Assembly: GCF_901905185.1 (NCBI RefSeq)
Contig: NZ_CABFMQ020000001.1
Span: 310,001 to 374,000, forward strand
DNA length: 64,000 bases
Source: Methylocella tundrae
GTDB lineage: Bacteria > Pseudomonadota > Alphaproteobacteria > Rhizobiales > Beijerinckiaceae
Reading direction: 5' to 3'
The translations under genes were made by a program, and so were the position numbers. This document shows, piece by piece, positions 1 through 8,454 of this stretch. Each line of letters opens with the position of its first letter. Position 1 is the stretch's first letter. The notes beneath the pieces are model-generated. The model searched no databases, was not told where the DNA came from, and worked only from the letters and a program-made list of their open reading frames with translations.

Positions 1-825
1 GCGATGGCTCAATGCGTAAAATGCGCGGTCGGGCAGATCAAGCGGCGCCTGACGCAGCAAGCCGGCTTCGAGACTGGGCGCGGCGACCGACGCTGAGAGC
101 GCGGTCGCGCCAAGGCCCGCCTCGACCACCGCCCGGACGGCCTCGTTGGAGGGCATTTCCATGACGACGCGAAGCGCGCGCGCATCAACGCCAAGCTGCA
201 TCAGCGCCGCCTCGAAGACGGATCGCGTGCCGGAACCCTTTTCGCGCAACACCCAGTCGCCGCGGATCAGTTCGGATGCGTCGAGCCCGGACCGTTCGGC
301 CCACGGATGCTCCGGGCCGACGACCAGGGCCAGTTGATCGCGCGCGACGGGCGCCGCGGCGAGATGCTCGTTCTCGATGGCGCCCTCGATAAATCCGATT
401 TCAACCGCGCCCTGCTCGACGGCGGCGGCGACCTGCGCCGTATTGCCGATCGTAAGCTTGATCTCCATCAGCGGATAGGCGCCGTGAAAAGCGACGAGGT
501 GGCGGGGCAGCCAATAGCTGGCGATGGTCTGGCTCGCCTGTACGGTGAGCGCGCCACGCCGCAAGCCGTTGATTTCACGTAAGGTGCGTTCCGCGGACTC
601 GGCTTGCGCCAGCACCGAACGCGCCTCGTCAAGGAAAATCCGGCCGGCCTCAGTCAGCTCGATCCGGCGCCCGACGCGATTGAAGAGTTTGGCGTCGTGG
701 CGCGCCTCGAGCGCGGCGATGGCGCTGGAAGCCGCCGACTGCGCCAGATTGAGATCGCGCGCCGCTTGCGTCATGTGCTGGCGCTCCGCGACGGCGACGA
801 AAATGCGAAGTTGTTCCAGTGTCAT
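1..825 (-). CDS. LysR-family transcriptional regulator (3' end cut by window edge)
   Basis: The ATG at 825 opens a frame that runs off the left edge after 275 codons. The first 60 residues form the LysR winged helix-turn-helix (begins MTLEQLRIFVAVAERQHMT, then a QSAASSAIAALE recognition helix). From about residue 90 comes the LysR substrate-binding fold, with a GALTVQASQTIASYWLP start and the family-typical GSGTR segment near residue 190. It reads away from the transporter at 945, with a 119-bp AT-rich divergent promoter region between them. LysR proteins usually control their divergent neighbour, so I infer regulation of that transporter; the effector is unknown. The family call is firm. Confidence 0.93.
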   Translation of the reverse strand, partial: MTLEQLRIFVAVAERQHMTQAARDLNLAQSAASSAIAALEARHDAKLFNRVGRRIELTEAGRIFLDEARSVLAQAESAERTLREINGLRRGALTVQASQTIASYWLPRHLVAFHGAYPLMEIKLTIGNTAQVAAAVEQGAVEIGFIEGAIENEHLAAAPVARDQLALVVGPEHPWAERSGLDASELIRGDWVLREKGSGTRSVFEAALMQLGVDARALRVVMEMPSNEAVRAVVEAGLGATALSASVAAPSLEAGLLRQAPLDLPDRAFYALSHR

Positions 826-860
826 GGCGATCCTCGATTGCAAGAACAATCACAAATATA

Positions 861-878
861 GATTATAACGATATAATC
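861..878. promoter_or_regulatory. Palindrome in the LysR/transporter divergent promoter (likely LysR box)
   Basis: GATTATA, a 4-base spacer ACGA, then TATAATC: a perfect 7-bp inverted repeat in an AT-rich stretch within GC-rich DNA. It lies 35 bp upstream of the regulator ATG and 66 bp upstream of the transporter ATG. LysR proteins typically bind AT-rich T-N11-A palindromes in this position. A second small palindrome, ATCATGAT, lies at 887-894. Confidence 0.5.
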
Positions 879-944
879 AATATGTTATCATGATTGATCG
901 CTCCGCGCTAACTATCGCGCCACACACTGACGTGGAGCCGGATC

Positions 945-2168
945 ATGACGCAAATCGATATTTTGAAGTTCCCGAACGCGGTCGCGGCGCGATCGCTCCC
1001 CTCGGGACGAAGCCGAAAATTGCAACGCTTCCGCCTGCGGGAAATCGTGCGGCAGTTCACGCCCAACTGGTTCGCCGCCACCATGGGCTCCGGCGTGCTG
1101 GCGCTGGCGCTTAATCAGTTTCCGTTCGCCATTCCGGGGCTTCATGAGACCGCGAGGGCGCTGTGGATGTTCAACATCGCCCTTTTCGTTTTGTTCAGCC
1201 TTCTCTACACGGCGCGGTGGGTTTTCTTCTTCGATGGCGCGCGGCGCATCTTCGGGCATCCGGTCGCCTCGATGTTCTTTGGCGCAATTCCGATGGGACT
1301 TGCGACGATCGTCAATGGCTTTCTCGTGTTCGGCGTTCCGCTCTGGGGCGAGAGGGCGGTCGCCATCGCCGGGGCGCTGTGGCGGGCGGATGTCGCCCTG
1401 TCGCTCGCCTGCGGCGTCCTCATTCCGTTCCTGATGTTCACGCGGCAGGATCACAGCATCGCGAAGATGACGGCGGTCTGGCTCTTGCCCGTGGTCGCGG
1501 CCGAGGTCGCCGCCGCGAGCGGCGCTTTGCTGGCGCCCCATCTCGCGCCGTCCGAGGCCTTCGGCGTCGTTATTGCGAGCTATGCGCTCTGGGCTTTTTC
1601 CGTGCCGCTGGCGATGAGCCTTCTCGTGATTTTGCTGCTGCGGCTTGCCTTGCACAAATTGCCGGAGCGGGAGATGGCGGCGTCCGGCTGGCTGGCGCTG
1701 GGGCCGATCGGCACCGGCGCTCTCGGCCTCCTGCTGCTCGGCGCTGACGCGCCGCATATTTTCGCAGCCGCCGGCCTTTCCGGCGTCGGAGAGGTCGCCT
1801 TCGGGGTCGGCGTTCTCGGCGGCGTTATGCTGTGGGGCTATGGCGCCTGGTGGCTCATGCTCGCGCTTTTGAAGACGGCTTCGTATCTCCTCCGCGGCAT
1901 GCCGTTCAACATGGGTTGGTGGGGCTTTACGTTTCCGCTCGGCGTCTATGCGCTGGCGACGCTCGCCCTGGCGAATGTCACGCATCTGGCCATCTTCTCC
2001 GCGATCGGCGGCGGCTTGACCTTTGGCCTCGCCGCGCTCTGGGTGATCGTCGCGGCGCGGACGGCGCATGGGGCCTGGCGCGGCTTTCTCTTCGTCTGCC
2101 CGTGTCTTACGGTGGCCGAAACGGCTGGCGAGATCGAAGCGGAGGAAGCGGCGAAGGCGCTTCTATAA
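945..2168 (+). CDS. TDT/SLAC1-family (TehA/Mae-like) membrane transporter
   Basis: 407 residues, almost all hydrophobic, fitting the ten-helix fold of the tellurite-resistance/dicarboxylate (TDT) family. The motif FTPNWFAATMGSG near residues 38-50 is the signature of the first helix, and glycine-rich helices follow. The family includes TehA, the yeast malate and sulfite exporters and plant SLAC1 anion channels; the substrate here (sulfite or another small anion) cannot be read from sequence. It is divergent from the LysR gene and probably regulated by it. The ATG at 945 gives a cytoplasmic N-terminus of about 35 residues. The next gene, cobF, is convergent. Confidence 0.87.
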   Translation: MTQIDILKFPNAVAARSLPSGRSRKLQRFRLREIVRQFTPNWFAATMGSGVLALALNQFPFAIPGLHETARALWMFNIALFVLFSLLYTARWVFFFDGARRIFGHPVASMFFGAIPMGLATIVNGFLVFGVPLWGERAVAIAGALWRADVALSLACGVLIPFLMFTRQDHSIAKMTAVWLLPVVAAEVAAASGALLAPHLAPSEAFGVVIASYALWAFSVPLAMSLLVILLLRLALHKLPEREMAASGWLALGPIGTGALGLLLLGADAPHIFAAAGLSGVGEVAFGVGVLGGVMLWGYGAWWLMLALLKTASYLLRGMPFNMGWWGFTFPLGVYALATLALANVTHLAIFSAIGGGLTFGLAALWVIVAARTAHGAWRGFLFVCPCLTVAETAGEIEAEEAAKALL

Positions 2169-2185
2169 GACGGATGCTTCTCGTT

Positions 2186-2950
2186 TCATCCGTCTTTCGC
2201 CTTGCGCAGGAGATAGGCGTCCATCACCCAGCCGTTCTCGCGTTTCAATCGCACGCGCAGGGCCTTGATCTCGTCCTTCACGTCGGCGAGTTTGCCGGAC
2301 GCCAGCAGCTCTTCAGGCGCGCCTATATTGGCGCCCCAATAGATCTCCATGTCCTCGTCATTGATGGACGCGAACGTCTGGTCGCCGTCGAGCAGCACGA
2401 CGACGCTATCCGCGTCGGACGGAAATTTCTCCGCCAGTTTGCGGCCTGTGGTGACGAGGACGGATTCGCCGATGCGGTTCAAGGAGATCTTGTGCTTTGC
2501 CGCCAGCGCCTGGATGCTGCTGATGCCGGGGATGATCTCGTAATCGAAAGCGATTGCCCCGCTCGCCAGAAGGTTCTCGACGATGCGCAAGGTGCTGTCA
2601 TAGAGCGCCGGATCGCCCCAGACGAGGAAGGCGCCGCATTGGTCTTCGCCGAGCTCCTCAGCGAACATGCGTTTATAGCTTTGTTCGATCGCCGCATGCC
2701 AGTCCGCGACATTGGCTTTATAGTCGGTAAAATCCTTCGCGCGCTCCGGCGTTCGAAACGTCACGAAGCGAGGCGCCTTCGCCTTGATATAACGCTCGCA
2801 GATGGCGAGGCGCTGGTTTCTGAGGCCGGCTTTTTCATCGCCCTTGTCGGGAATGAAGAAGACGTCGGCGCGGTTCAGCGCATTGATCGCCTGAACAGTC
2901 ATGTAGTCCGGGTCGCCCGCGCCAATTCCGATGATCAGAATTTTCCGCAA
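2186..2950 (-). CDS. cobF: Precorrin-6A synthase (deacetylating), CobF
   Basis: CobF is an SAM-dependent methyltransferase of the aerobic cobalamin pathway: it methylates C-1 of precorrin-5 and releases the acetyl fragment. The sequence begins LRKILIIGIGAGDPDYMTVQ, the tetrapyrrole-methylase P-loop. FLVWGDPALYDSTLR and EIIPGISSIQ are two further family motifs. I choose TTG at 2950 because AAGGAG lies 7 nt upstream and the 254-residue product matches the family length; an ATG at 3070 would add a basic, unconserved tail. No other cob gene is in the window. It points away from the flavoprotein gene and converges with the transporter. Confidence 0.9.
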   Translation of the reverse strand: MRKILIIGIGAGDPDYMTVQAINALNRADVFFIPDKGDEKAGLRNQRLAICERYIKAKAPRFVTFRTPERAKDFTDYKANVADWHAAIEQSYKRMFAEELGEDQCGAFLVWGDPALYDSTLRIVENLLASGAIAFDYEIIPGISSIQALAAKHKISLNRIGESVLVTTGRKLAEKFPSDADSVVVLLDGDQTFASINDEDMEIYWGANIGAPEELLASGKLADVKDEIKALRVRLKRENGWVMDAYLLRKAKDG

Positions 2951-3157
2951 CCGCTCTCTCCTTGTCGCGCCTTCCCGTGATGCGCCTTTCGCCGAAGAAT
3001 ACCAGCGCCGGCTGCGGCGCAAGTTTTGTTTCGCCGGGTGACGGCGCGACCGGCTCAAGCTTGATGTCATGCGCGCCGGGATAGTATTATGGCGATAGGC
3101 GCGCCAGACAATGCGCTGGGCGGGCGATGAGCCGCTGCCAGATGGGAGGAGAAGCCG

Positions 3158-3211
3158 ATGTCCCTTTTTATCCTCGCAGCGGCCGCGATCGTCGCCGCGA
3201 GGCTCGCGTGA
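3158..3211 (+). CDS. 17-codon hydrophobic leader ORF coupled to the flavoprotein gene
   Basis: ATG at 3158 is preceded by GGGAGGAGAAGCCG, a strong ribosome site. It encodes MSLFILAAAAIVAARLA and stops at TGA 3209-3211, which shares its TGA with the GTG start of the next gene (GTGA). The downstream gene has no good ribosome site of its own, so this short ORF may drive it by translational coupling. It could also be a relic of an older N-terminus. Too short for homology to help. Confidence 0.4.
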   Translation: MSLFILAAAAIVAARLA

Positions 3212-4587
3212 GCTCCCGTTTCGACGCGATCATCATTGGCGCTGGCCAGGCCGGGCCGCCGCTCGCCGGGCGTCTCACAAAGGCGGGACTGAAAGTCGCG
3301 CTTGTCGAGCGTAAGTTTTTCGGCGGCACCTGCGTCAATACCGGCTGCATCCCCACAAAAACCCTCGTCGCCAGCGCCTATGCTGCGCATATGGCGCGGC
3401 GGGCGGCCGATTTCGGCGTCATGATCGGCGGCGGCGTCGGCGTCGACATGAAGGCGGTGAAGGCGCGCGCCGACGCCATTTCCGGCAAGGCCCGCGCTGG
3501 CGTCGAATCCTGGCTGAGAGGCATGGCGAATTGCGTAGTCTACCAGGGCCACGCTCGCTTTGAGTCGACGCGGGAGGTCCGGGTCGGCGACGACCTTTTG
3601 GAAGCCGACCGCATCTTCATCAATGTCGGCGCCCGCGCGATCATTCCGCACATGCCGGGGATCGACCGGATCAATTATTTGACCAATTCCTCCGTCTTGC
3701 AGCTCGACGCTTTGCCGAGGCGTCTCTGCATCATCGGCGGAAGCTATATCGGGCTCGAATTCGCGCAAATGTACCGCCGCTTCGGCGCTGACGTGACTGT
3801 TGTCGAGATGCGGCCGCGTCTCATCGGGCGCGAGGATGAGGATGTATCGGCGGCCGTCAAGGACATGCTCGAAAAGGAGGGCGTCGAGATCCGGCTCGAC
3901 GCGGAATGCGTCAGTTTCAGATCCGAAGGCGATGTCATCGGCGTCGGCGTCAACTGCCGATCGGGCGAGCCGGAAATCTCCTGCTCGCATGTTTTGCTGG
4001 CGGTGGGCCGGCGCCCCAACACTGACGACCTCGGGCTTGACAGAGCGGGCGTTGAAATCGATGAGCGCGGCCACATTGTCGTCGATGATCAGCTGCGCAC
4101 CACTGTTCCGGGCGTTTGGGCGCTCGGAGAGTGCAATGGCAAGGGGGCCTTTACCCACACCGCCTATCATGATTTCGAGATCGCCGCGGCGAATATTCTC
4201 GATGGAGATCCGCGCCGGATCAGCGACCGCATCGAGGCCTATGCGCTCTATGTCGATCCCCCTTTGGCGCGGATCGGCCTCACGGAACTCGCGGCGCGCG
4301 CCTCAGGCAGGCGCGTGCTCGTCGGAGAGCGCCCCATGACGCGGGTTGGACGCGCTGTCGAGAAGGCCGAGACGACGGGCTTCATGAGAATACTCGTCGA
4401 CGCCGACAGCAGGGAAATTCTCGGTGCGACGATACTCGGGACCAGCGGAGACGAGGCGATCCACTGTATTCTTGATGTGATGTACGCCAAGGCGCCCTAT
4501 ACGGTTCTGCAGCGCGCCGTGCATATTCATCCAACGGTCTCGGAACTTCTTCCAACGCTGCTTGGAGAGCTTAAGCCCCTGGTTTGA
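3208..4587 (+). CDS. FAD-dependent pyridine nucleotide-disulfide oxidoreductase (mercuric reductase/lipoamide dehydrogenase-like)
   Basis: 459 residues from GTG 3208. FAD-binding GAGQAG lies at residues 11-16. The redox disulfide C42/C47 sits in GGTCVNTGCIPTK. The NAD(P)-binding Rossmann motif GGSYIGLEFAQ falls near residue 175, followed by a second FAD motif around GVWALGECNG. The C-terminal dimerisation domain carries HPTVSELLP, the usual position of the catalytic His, though the Glu follows as SE rather than in the classic HPTxxE spacing. There is no N-terminal heavy-metal domain and no lipoamide-complex neighbour, so the substrate is open. An upstream in-frame ATG at 3127 lacks support: the conserved fold begins at SSRFDAIIIG, and the GTG overlaps the stop of the 17-codon ORF. 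Confidence 0.88.
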   Translation: MSSRFDAIIIGAGQAGPPLAGRLTKAGLKVALVERKFFGGTCVNTGCIPTKTLVASAYAAHMARRAADFGVMIGGGVGVDMKAVKARADAISGKARAGVESWLRGMANCVVYQGHARFESTREVRVGDDLLEADRIFINVGARAIIPHMPGIDRINYLTNSSVLQLDALPRRLCIIGGSYIGLEFAQMYRRFGADVTVVEMRPRLIGREDEDVSAAVKDMLEKEGVEIRLDAECVSFRSEGDVIGVGVNCRSGEPEISCSHVLLAVGRRPNTDDLGLDRAGVEIDERGHIVVDDQLRTTVPGVWALGECNGKGAFTHTAYHDFEIAAANILDGDPRRISDRIEAYALYVDPPLARIGLTELAARASGRRVLVGERPMTRVGRAVEKAETTGFMRILVDADSREILGATILGTSGDEAIHCILDVMYAKAPYTVLQRAVHIHPTVSELLPTLLGELKPLV

Positions 4588-4590
4588 GGC

Positions 4591-4610
4591 CCGGCGGTTC
4601 AGGCCGCCGG
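4591..4610. terminator. Hairpin between convergent flavoprotein and bfd genes
   Basis: CCGGCGG, loop TTCAGG, CCGCCGG: a 7-bp GC stem three bases after the flavoprotein stop codon and overlapping the end of bfd. The position suits a shared bidirectional terminator, but no T tract follows on either strand. Confidence 0.3.
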
Positions 4611-4889
4611 AAACAGATCCACCACATTGGAGATCACAACGGAGGCGGGCCGGGCGTGGCGGGAGGAGGCCGCCGCGCAGCCGCCCTCATGGGCCTGCGC
4701 GTGAGAATGCTCGGCAAGCGTATCGTTGATGATTTTTCGCACCGTCGCAAAGCATCGTCCGCAATTGGGGCTGCAGCCCAAACATTTGTAAACGGCGCCC
4801 GGCGTCCGGGGGCAAACATGGCCGTTCGACGGATCCAGGGCGGACCTGATATTGGAATCGCTCAAAACATTGCACGAGCATACGATCAT
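4599..4889 (-). CDS. bfd: Bacterioferritin-associated ferredoxin-like [2Fe-2S] protein
   Basis: 96 residues starting MIVCSCNVLSD, the typical Bfd start. The ATG at 4889 is preferred over a TTG 12 bp upstream. Cluster ligands are C4 and C6 with a distal CGRC (C43/C46); a further CLGC pair (C36/C39) lies just before it. Bfd-type proteins bind a [2Fe-2S] cluster and help release iron from bacterioferritin, or regulate iron stores. The tail is His-rich (AEHSHAQAHEGG), which is not part of the minimal fold. No bacterioferritin gene is nearby. An inverted repeat 60 bp upstream may bind an iron regulator. Confidence 0.85.
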   Translation of the reverse strand: MIVCSCNVLSDSNIRSALDPSNGHVCPRTPGAVYKCLGCSPNCGRCFATVRKIINDTLAEHSHAQAHEGGCAAASSRHARPASVVISNVVDLFPAA

Positions 4890-4949
4890 TGGGAATGCCA
4901 AAATCCGAGCAACAGCGCGTCAAAGTGCAGCGTAGATCACAACTAACGC

Positions 4950-4976
4950 ATTGCGCATGAATTTGCAATGCGCAAT
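4950..4976. promoter_or_regulatory. 9-bp inverted repeat upstream of bfd
   Basis: ATTGCGCAT, nine-base spacer, ATGCGCAAT: perfect arms, centred about 74 bp upstream of the bfd ATG in an AT-richer promoter region. No T tract follows, so an operator is more likely than a terminator. It does not match an Irr or RirA consensus that I can recall, so the binding protein is unknown. Confidence 0.4.
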
Positions 4977-5136
4977 CAAAGATTAGAGTGAGACTAGATA
5001 AACATATCGGCTACAGCGTAGTTTAAAATCATTCAAAAATACTGATGAGTACGATCGCCGAGCGCAGCTTCCGAAAAGTCGCCTTGCCGCGAATTTGATC
5101 GCCTTGTCCTTCAGCCTCCCGTTCGCCTCTCAAGCT

Positions 5137-6984
5137 TCACTTATCGACTTTGAAAGATTGCGCCGCCGCGGCGATCGTTTGGCCGTTTCGCTCGGCTTCG
5201 TTCAGAATCTGCGGAAACAATTTCCCCGCCGCGCCCGCCTGGCCCGGACGCAGACCGGGCAGGACCTTCGGCGCGGCCACGGCAAGGACGAACTGCAGCT
5301 TGCCGTTGCCAAGCTCGGCGCTGGCGCGGAAGCTGAAAGTCAGAGCGTCGTCGCGCGAGCGCGTCGTCGGAATGACGCGCACCGAGCCGTCGTCGGCGAC
5401 GGTGACGACGCTGACCTCGCGCCCGTCGGCGCCTGAAATCGTTCCCGTCAGCGGCTGGCCGACGCGAAGGGATGAGGCGGCGAGCTCGATTTTCAAAGGC
5501 GCAGCCGGCGTGTTGCGCAATTGACCGAGGAAGGTGACCGCAGGGCATTGCGCCGCCGCCACCTGCCGCACGCCGATATCGGCCTCATAGCCATTGGCTT
5601 GCTCGAAGGCTTGATCGAGGCTGCGAAACGGCGCCGTCGAAAGCCCGAATCCTTCGATCGCGGGACTTTGGTCGGCAAGCACGATTGGTCTCGCGAAGAC
5701 GCAGTCTCCGCCATCAAATTGATTGATCATCTTGGTGATGGCTTGCAGGCGGGCGCGCTGCTCCGCCTCGGTTAGCGCCGCAGTTTTCAGCATCGCCGGC
5801 TGTTCGGGATCGAGTCTTGCGAGATTCATCGGCGCGAGTCCCGGCCGGGCGGGCGCCGTATCCGGGATCGCCGCGAGCGCTGGCGCGGAGCGCTGGGGAG
5901 GCGCCGGCTCGCGGAGGTTCGACGCGCTTTCGCTTTGCAGCAACGGGGCCGGCGGGATGATGGATGGCGGCGGATGCAGAGCCGAATAAAGGAGCGGCGC
6001 GGTCACGAGGAGGCCGACGGCGGCGGCGCCCGCCAGCATCAAAGTCAGCCGGCTGAAGCTGACGCTGGCGCGCGCCGGCTTTGCCGCCTGCGCCTGAGAG
6101 GCGCGCCGCCGCGCTGGCCGCTTGGCCCCGCTGGCGTCCGCGCGCCATGCCGCCACCTCCGCCATGGAGGCTGGCCGGTCGTCGGGGTTTGGCTGCAGCA
6201 TGTGCTCGATCAGGGGACGCAGGCGCTCGTCGATGCCGCTGAGGTCCGGCACGACGCGGCGTTTTTCGATGACGTCGACATGGTTGCCGCCCATGTCGAT
6301 CGGGCCGTTGCGCAAAGCTTCGGCGAGCACGAGGCCAAGACTGTAGATATCGGATTTCGGCGTGATGTGGCCGCCGAACAAGCCGAGCTGCTCGGGCGAA
6401 ACATAATTATACTTGCCGGCGAAGCCGCTGCCGATCACCGTTCCTTCGTCCTCGAGACGGGTCGAACGGGCGATCCCGAAATCGATGATTTTCGCGCGCG
6501 CCATGTCGCCCGCCGGGATGATGATATTGTCCGGCGAGACATCGCGGTGCACGATGCCGCGTTCATGCGCGGCGTCGAGTCCGGCGGCGATGCGCTGCAT
6601 CAGCCTTTGCACCGCGTCGAAGGCGAGCGGCCCCCCGCGCAACATCGCCGACAGCGATTGCCCGTCGACATATTCCATCGCGAGATAGGGCCGCTCCAGC
6701 ACGGGATCGACCGTGAAGACATAATAGCGGACGATCGCCTCATGATAGAGGTTGTGGAGCGCGGAGGCTTCCTTCCGAAACAGCGCGAAGGCCGCCTCGG
6801 CTTCGGCGAGGTCGGAGCGGATCAGTTTGATCGCAACGATGTCGCCGGTCTGGATCGCGTGGCCCTTGTAGATTTCGCCCATGCCGCCGGCGGCGATCGG
6901 CTCGTCGATCTCATAAATGCCATTCAGCTGCGTCCCGGCCGGAATGATCGGCCGCGTCGATCCGAATGTGGCGGCCTGATTCAT
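5137..6984 (-). CDS. ppkA: T6SS-associated Hanks-type Ser/Thr kinase PpkA
   Basis: 615 residues from ATG 6984, which overlaps the pppA stop as ATGA. Kinase domain roughly residues 22-280: glycine loop AAGGMGEIY, ATP lysine K53 (VAIKLI), catalytic HRDVSPDN 146-153 and DFG 168-170, so it should be active. An Ala/Arg-rich linker leads to one membrane helix (about 300-325, LTLMLAGAAAVGLLVTA), then an exported C-terminal region of about 280 residues containing two cysteines and ending in a beta-rich domain. In known systems PpkA phosphorylates the FHA protein to activate type VI secretion and PppA reverses this. It is last in the operon. Confidence 0.9.
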   Translation of the reverse strand: MNQAATFGSTRPIIPAGTQLNGIYEIDEPIAAGGMGEIYKGHAIQTGDIVAIKLIRSDLAEAEAAFALFRKEASALHNLYHEAIVRYYVFTVDPVLERPYLAMEYVDGQSLSAMLRGGPLAFDAVQRLMQRIAAGLDAAHERGIVHRDVSPDNIIIPAGDMARAKIIDFGIARSTRLEDEGTVIGSGFAGKYNYVSPEQLGLFGGHITPKSDIYSLGLVLAEALRNGPIDMGGNHVDVIEKRRVVPDLSGIDERLRPLIEHMLQPNPDDRPASMAEVAAWRADASGAKRPARRRASQAQAAKPARASVSFSRLTLMLAGAAAVGLLVTAPLLYSALHPPPSIIPPAPLLQSESASNLREPAPPQRSAPALAAIPDTAPARPGLAPMNLARLDPEQPAMLKTAALTEAEQRARLQAITKMINQFDGGDCVFARPIVLADQSPAIEGFGLSTAPFRSLDQAFEQANGYEADIGVRQVAAAQCPAVTFLGQLRNTPAAPLKIELAASSLRVGQPLTGTISGADGREVSVVTVADDGSVRVIPTTRSRDDALTFSFRASAELGNGKLQFVLAVAAPKVLPGLRPGQAGAAGKLFPQILNEAERNGQTIAAAAQSFKVDK

Positions 6985-7778
6985 CGCGGCATCCAACGCG
7001 CCTGCGGCGCATTATCCTGCGCGAAGACGACTGTCGAACCACGCGGCGCGTAGTGTGTGATGACGACCGTCACATTATCAATGGCGCCGCGCTCCATGGT
7101 CAGCGCGACCAGCCTGTCGCAAGCGCCCTGGGGAGCGATGAGGCAGGCGCTTTCCAGGATTTCGGCGTCGCTGACATGCGTCGTCAATCCGTCGCTGCAG
7201 ATGACGAAGACGTCGTCCTTTTCAAGCACGCCCTGGGCGACGTCGAGTTCGAGTTCATGATAGACGCCGACGGCTCGCGTGATGACGTTGCGGCGCGGCC
7301 AGGTCTGCGCCTCCTCCGCGGTCAGGACGCCCTCGGCGACGAGCTCCGCGACCTCGGTGTGATCGCGCGAAATCTGCTGGATCGCGCCCTGGCGCACCAG
7401 ATAGATGCGGCTGTCGCCCGACCAGACGCAGGCGTAATAGCCCTCCCAGGCGAGAACGGCCGCGACCGTCGCGCCGATGACGATGCCGCCGCGTTCGTCG
7501 GCGATCTCGAGCAGCTGGTCATTGGCGAGGGCGAGGCGCTCGCGGCAGCGGGTCAAGAGTTCGGCGACGGAGGATGGCTCGGCGATCTTGCGCAAGGCGT
7601 CGATGACGACCGTGCTCGCCAGTTTTCCGGCTTCGTGGCCGCCCATGCCGTCAGCGACCGCGAAGATGCCGCTTTCGGGGAGCACGAGGTGCGCGTCCTC
7701 GTTTTCGAGCCGCACCTTGCCGACGTCCGTGGCGGCCCCGCTTTCGAACTTGCGCGACATGTCTTTCATGGGCCTCAT
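6981..7778 (-). CDS. pppA: PP2C-family protein phosphatase PppA of the T6SS
   Basis: 265 residues. The PPM/PP2C metal-binding motifs are all visible: RLENEDA, VADGMGGHEAGK, WSGDSRIYLVR, ICSDGLTTHV and DNVTVV. The start at ATG 7778 overlaps the tagF stop (ATGA) and its own stop overlaps the ppkA ATG the same way, so translation of tagF-pppA-ppkA looks coupled. Further ATGs follow at 7769 and 7760, and the exact start among these is uncertain. PppA dephosphorylates the target of PpkA and resets secretion. It is cytoplasmic, with no signal or membrane helix. Confidence 0.92.
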   Translation of the reverse strand: MRPMKDMSRKFESGAATDVGKVRLENEDAHLVLPESGIFAVADGMGGHEAGKLASTVVIDALRKIAEPSSVAELLTRCRERLALANDQLLEIADERGGIVIGATVAAVLAWEGYYACVWSGDSRIYLVRQGAIQQISRDHTEVAELVAEGVLTAEEAQTWPRRNVITRAVGVYHELELDVAQGVLEKDDVFVICSDGLTTHVSDAEILESACLIAPQGACDRLVALTMERGAIDNVTVVITHYAPRGSTVVFAQDNAPQARWMPR

Positions 7779-8449
7779 CCCGATTGTACGATCGCTTGCG
7801 GACGGTTCTCTTTTTCGGCGTCCTGGAGATGACTTTGGCGCCGGCTCATCATGTCGGCAAACGTCGCGGGCGTCGGCATCGCCTCGCGCATCAGCGCCAG
7901 AGGCGGGCAGTCGGCGCCTCCGACCGTCCACCAGAATGTCGCGGTCTCGGCGGGGAGCGCCGGCTGCTCGCGCCGCATGGCGGCGAACAGCCTGGCCAGC
8001 GCGTTTTCATGCGGCGGCGCGCGCGCGGCGCCAAGCGCGGCGAGCCTTTCGACAAGGGTCTCGAAGGCGGCGTCCGGATCGAGCGCGTCAAGCAGCAGAT
8101 CCTCGACCTCCGCGAACCACTGGTCGCGAGGGGCGACGTCGGGAGGCTCCAGCGCATCGGCCCCCGAGGCGGCGCCGGTCAGCGTCAGGGGAAACATCCG
8201 GCCGAGCGCATCGACGGATGGCATGAGGGCGCCCGTGAAAGCCTCGCCGCACAGCGCCGGTCCGAGCCAGAAACGCCAGATCGGCGCCGAATTGAAAATC
8301 GCTGTCCAATCGCCGGCTGCGCCCTGCTCGCGTCCTTCCTTTAGGCCAGCCTCGAGCCAGGGCTCCCAGACGCGCAGGAAAGCGCGCGGCGTCGATATCG
8401 CAATGAAATCGCGCTTGCAGGGCAGTTTTCCATAGAGGCCGCAGCGCAT
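7775..8449 (-). CDS. tagF: T6SS-associated protein TagF
   Basis: 224 residues, beginning MRCGLYGKLPCKRDFIA. GLYGKLP followed by RDF is the family N-terminal signature, and WLGPALCGEAFTGALMPSVDALGR and RMFPLTL are further conserved segments. TagF is a post-translational brake on type VI secretion that acts independently of, or next to, the PpkA/PppA pair. The ATG at 8449 lies 5 nt after the tssM stop. Longer in-frame extensions into tssM have no support. Length is typical. Confidence 0.88.
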   Translation of the reverse strand: MRCGLYGKLPCKRDFIAISTPRAFLRVWEPWLEAGLKEGREQGAAGDWTAIFNSAPIWRFWLGPALCGEAFTGALMPSVDALGRMFPLTLTGAASGADALEPPDVAPRDQWFAEVEDLLLDALDPDAAFETLVERLAALGAARAPPHENALARLFAAMRREQPALPAETATFWWTVGGADCPPLALMREAMPTPATFADMMSRRQSHLQDAEKENRPQAIVQSG

Positions 8450-8454
8450 GGCGA

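Noticed and set aside
912-2069. 385-codon antisense frame across the TDT transporter
   Set aside because: Low-complexity Arg/Glu/His composition typical of an antisense shadow.
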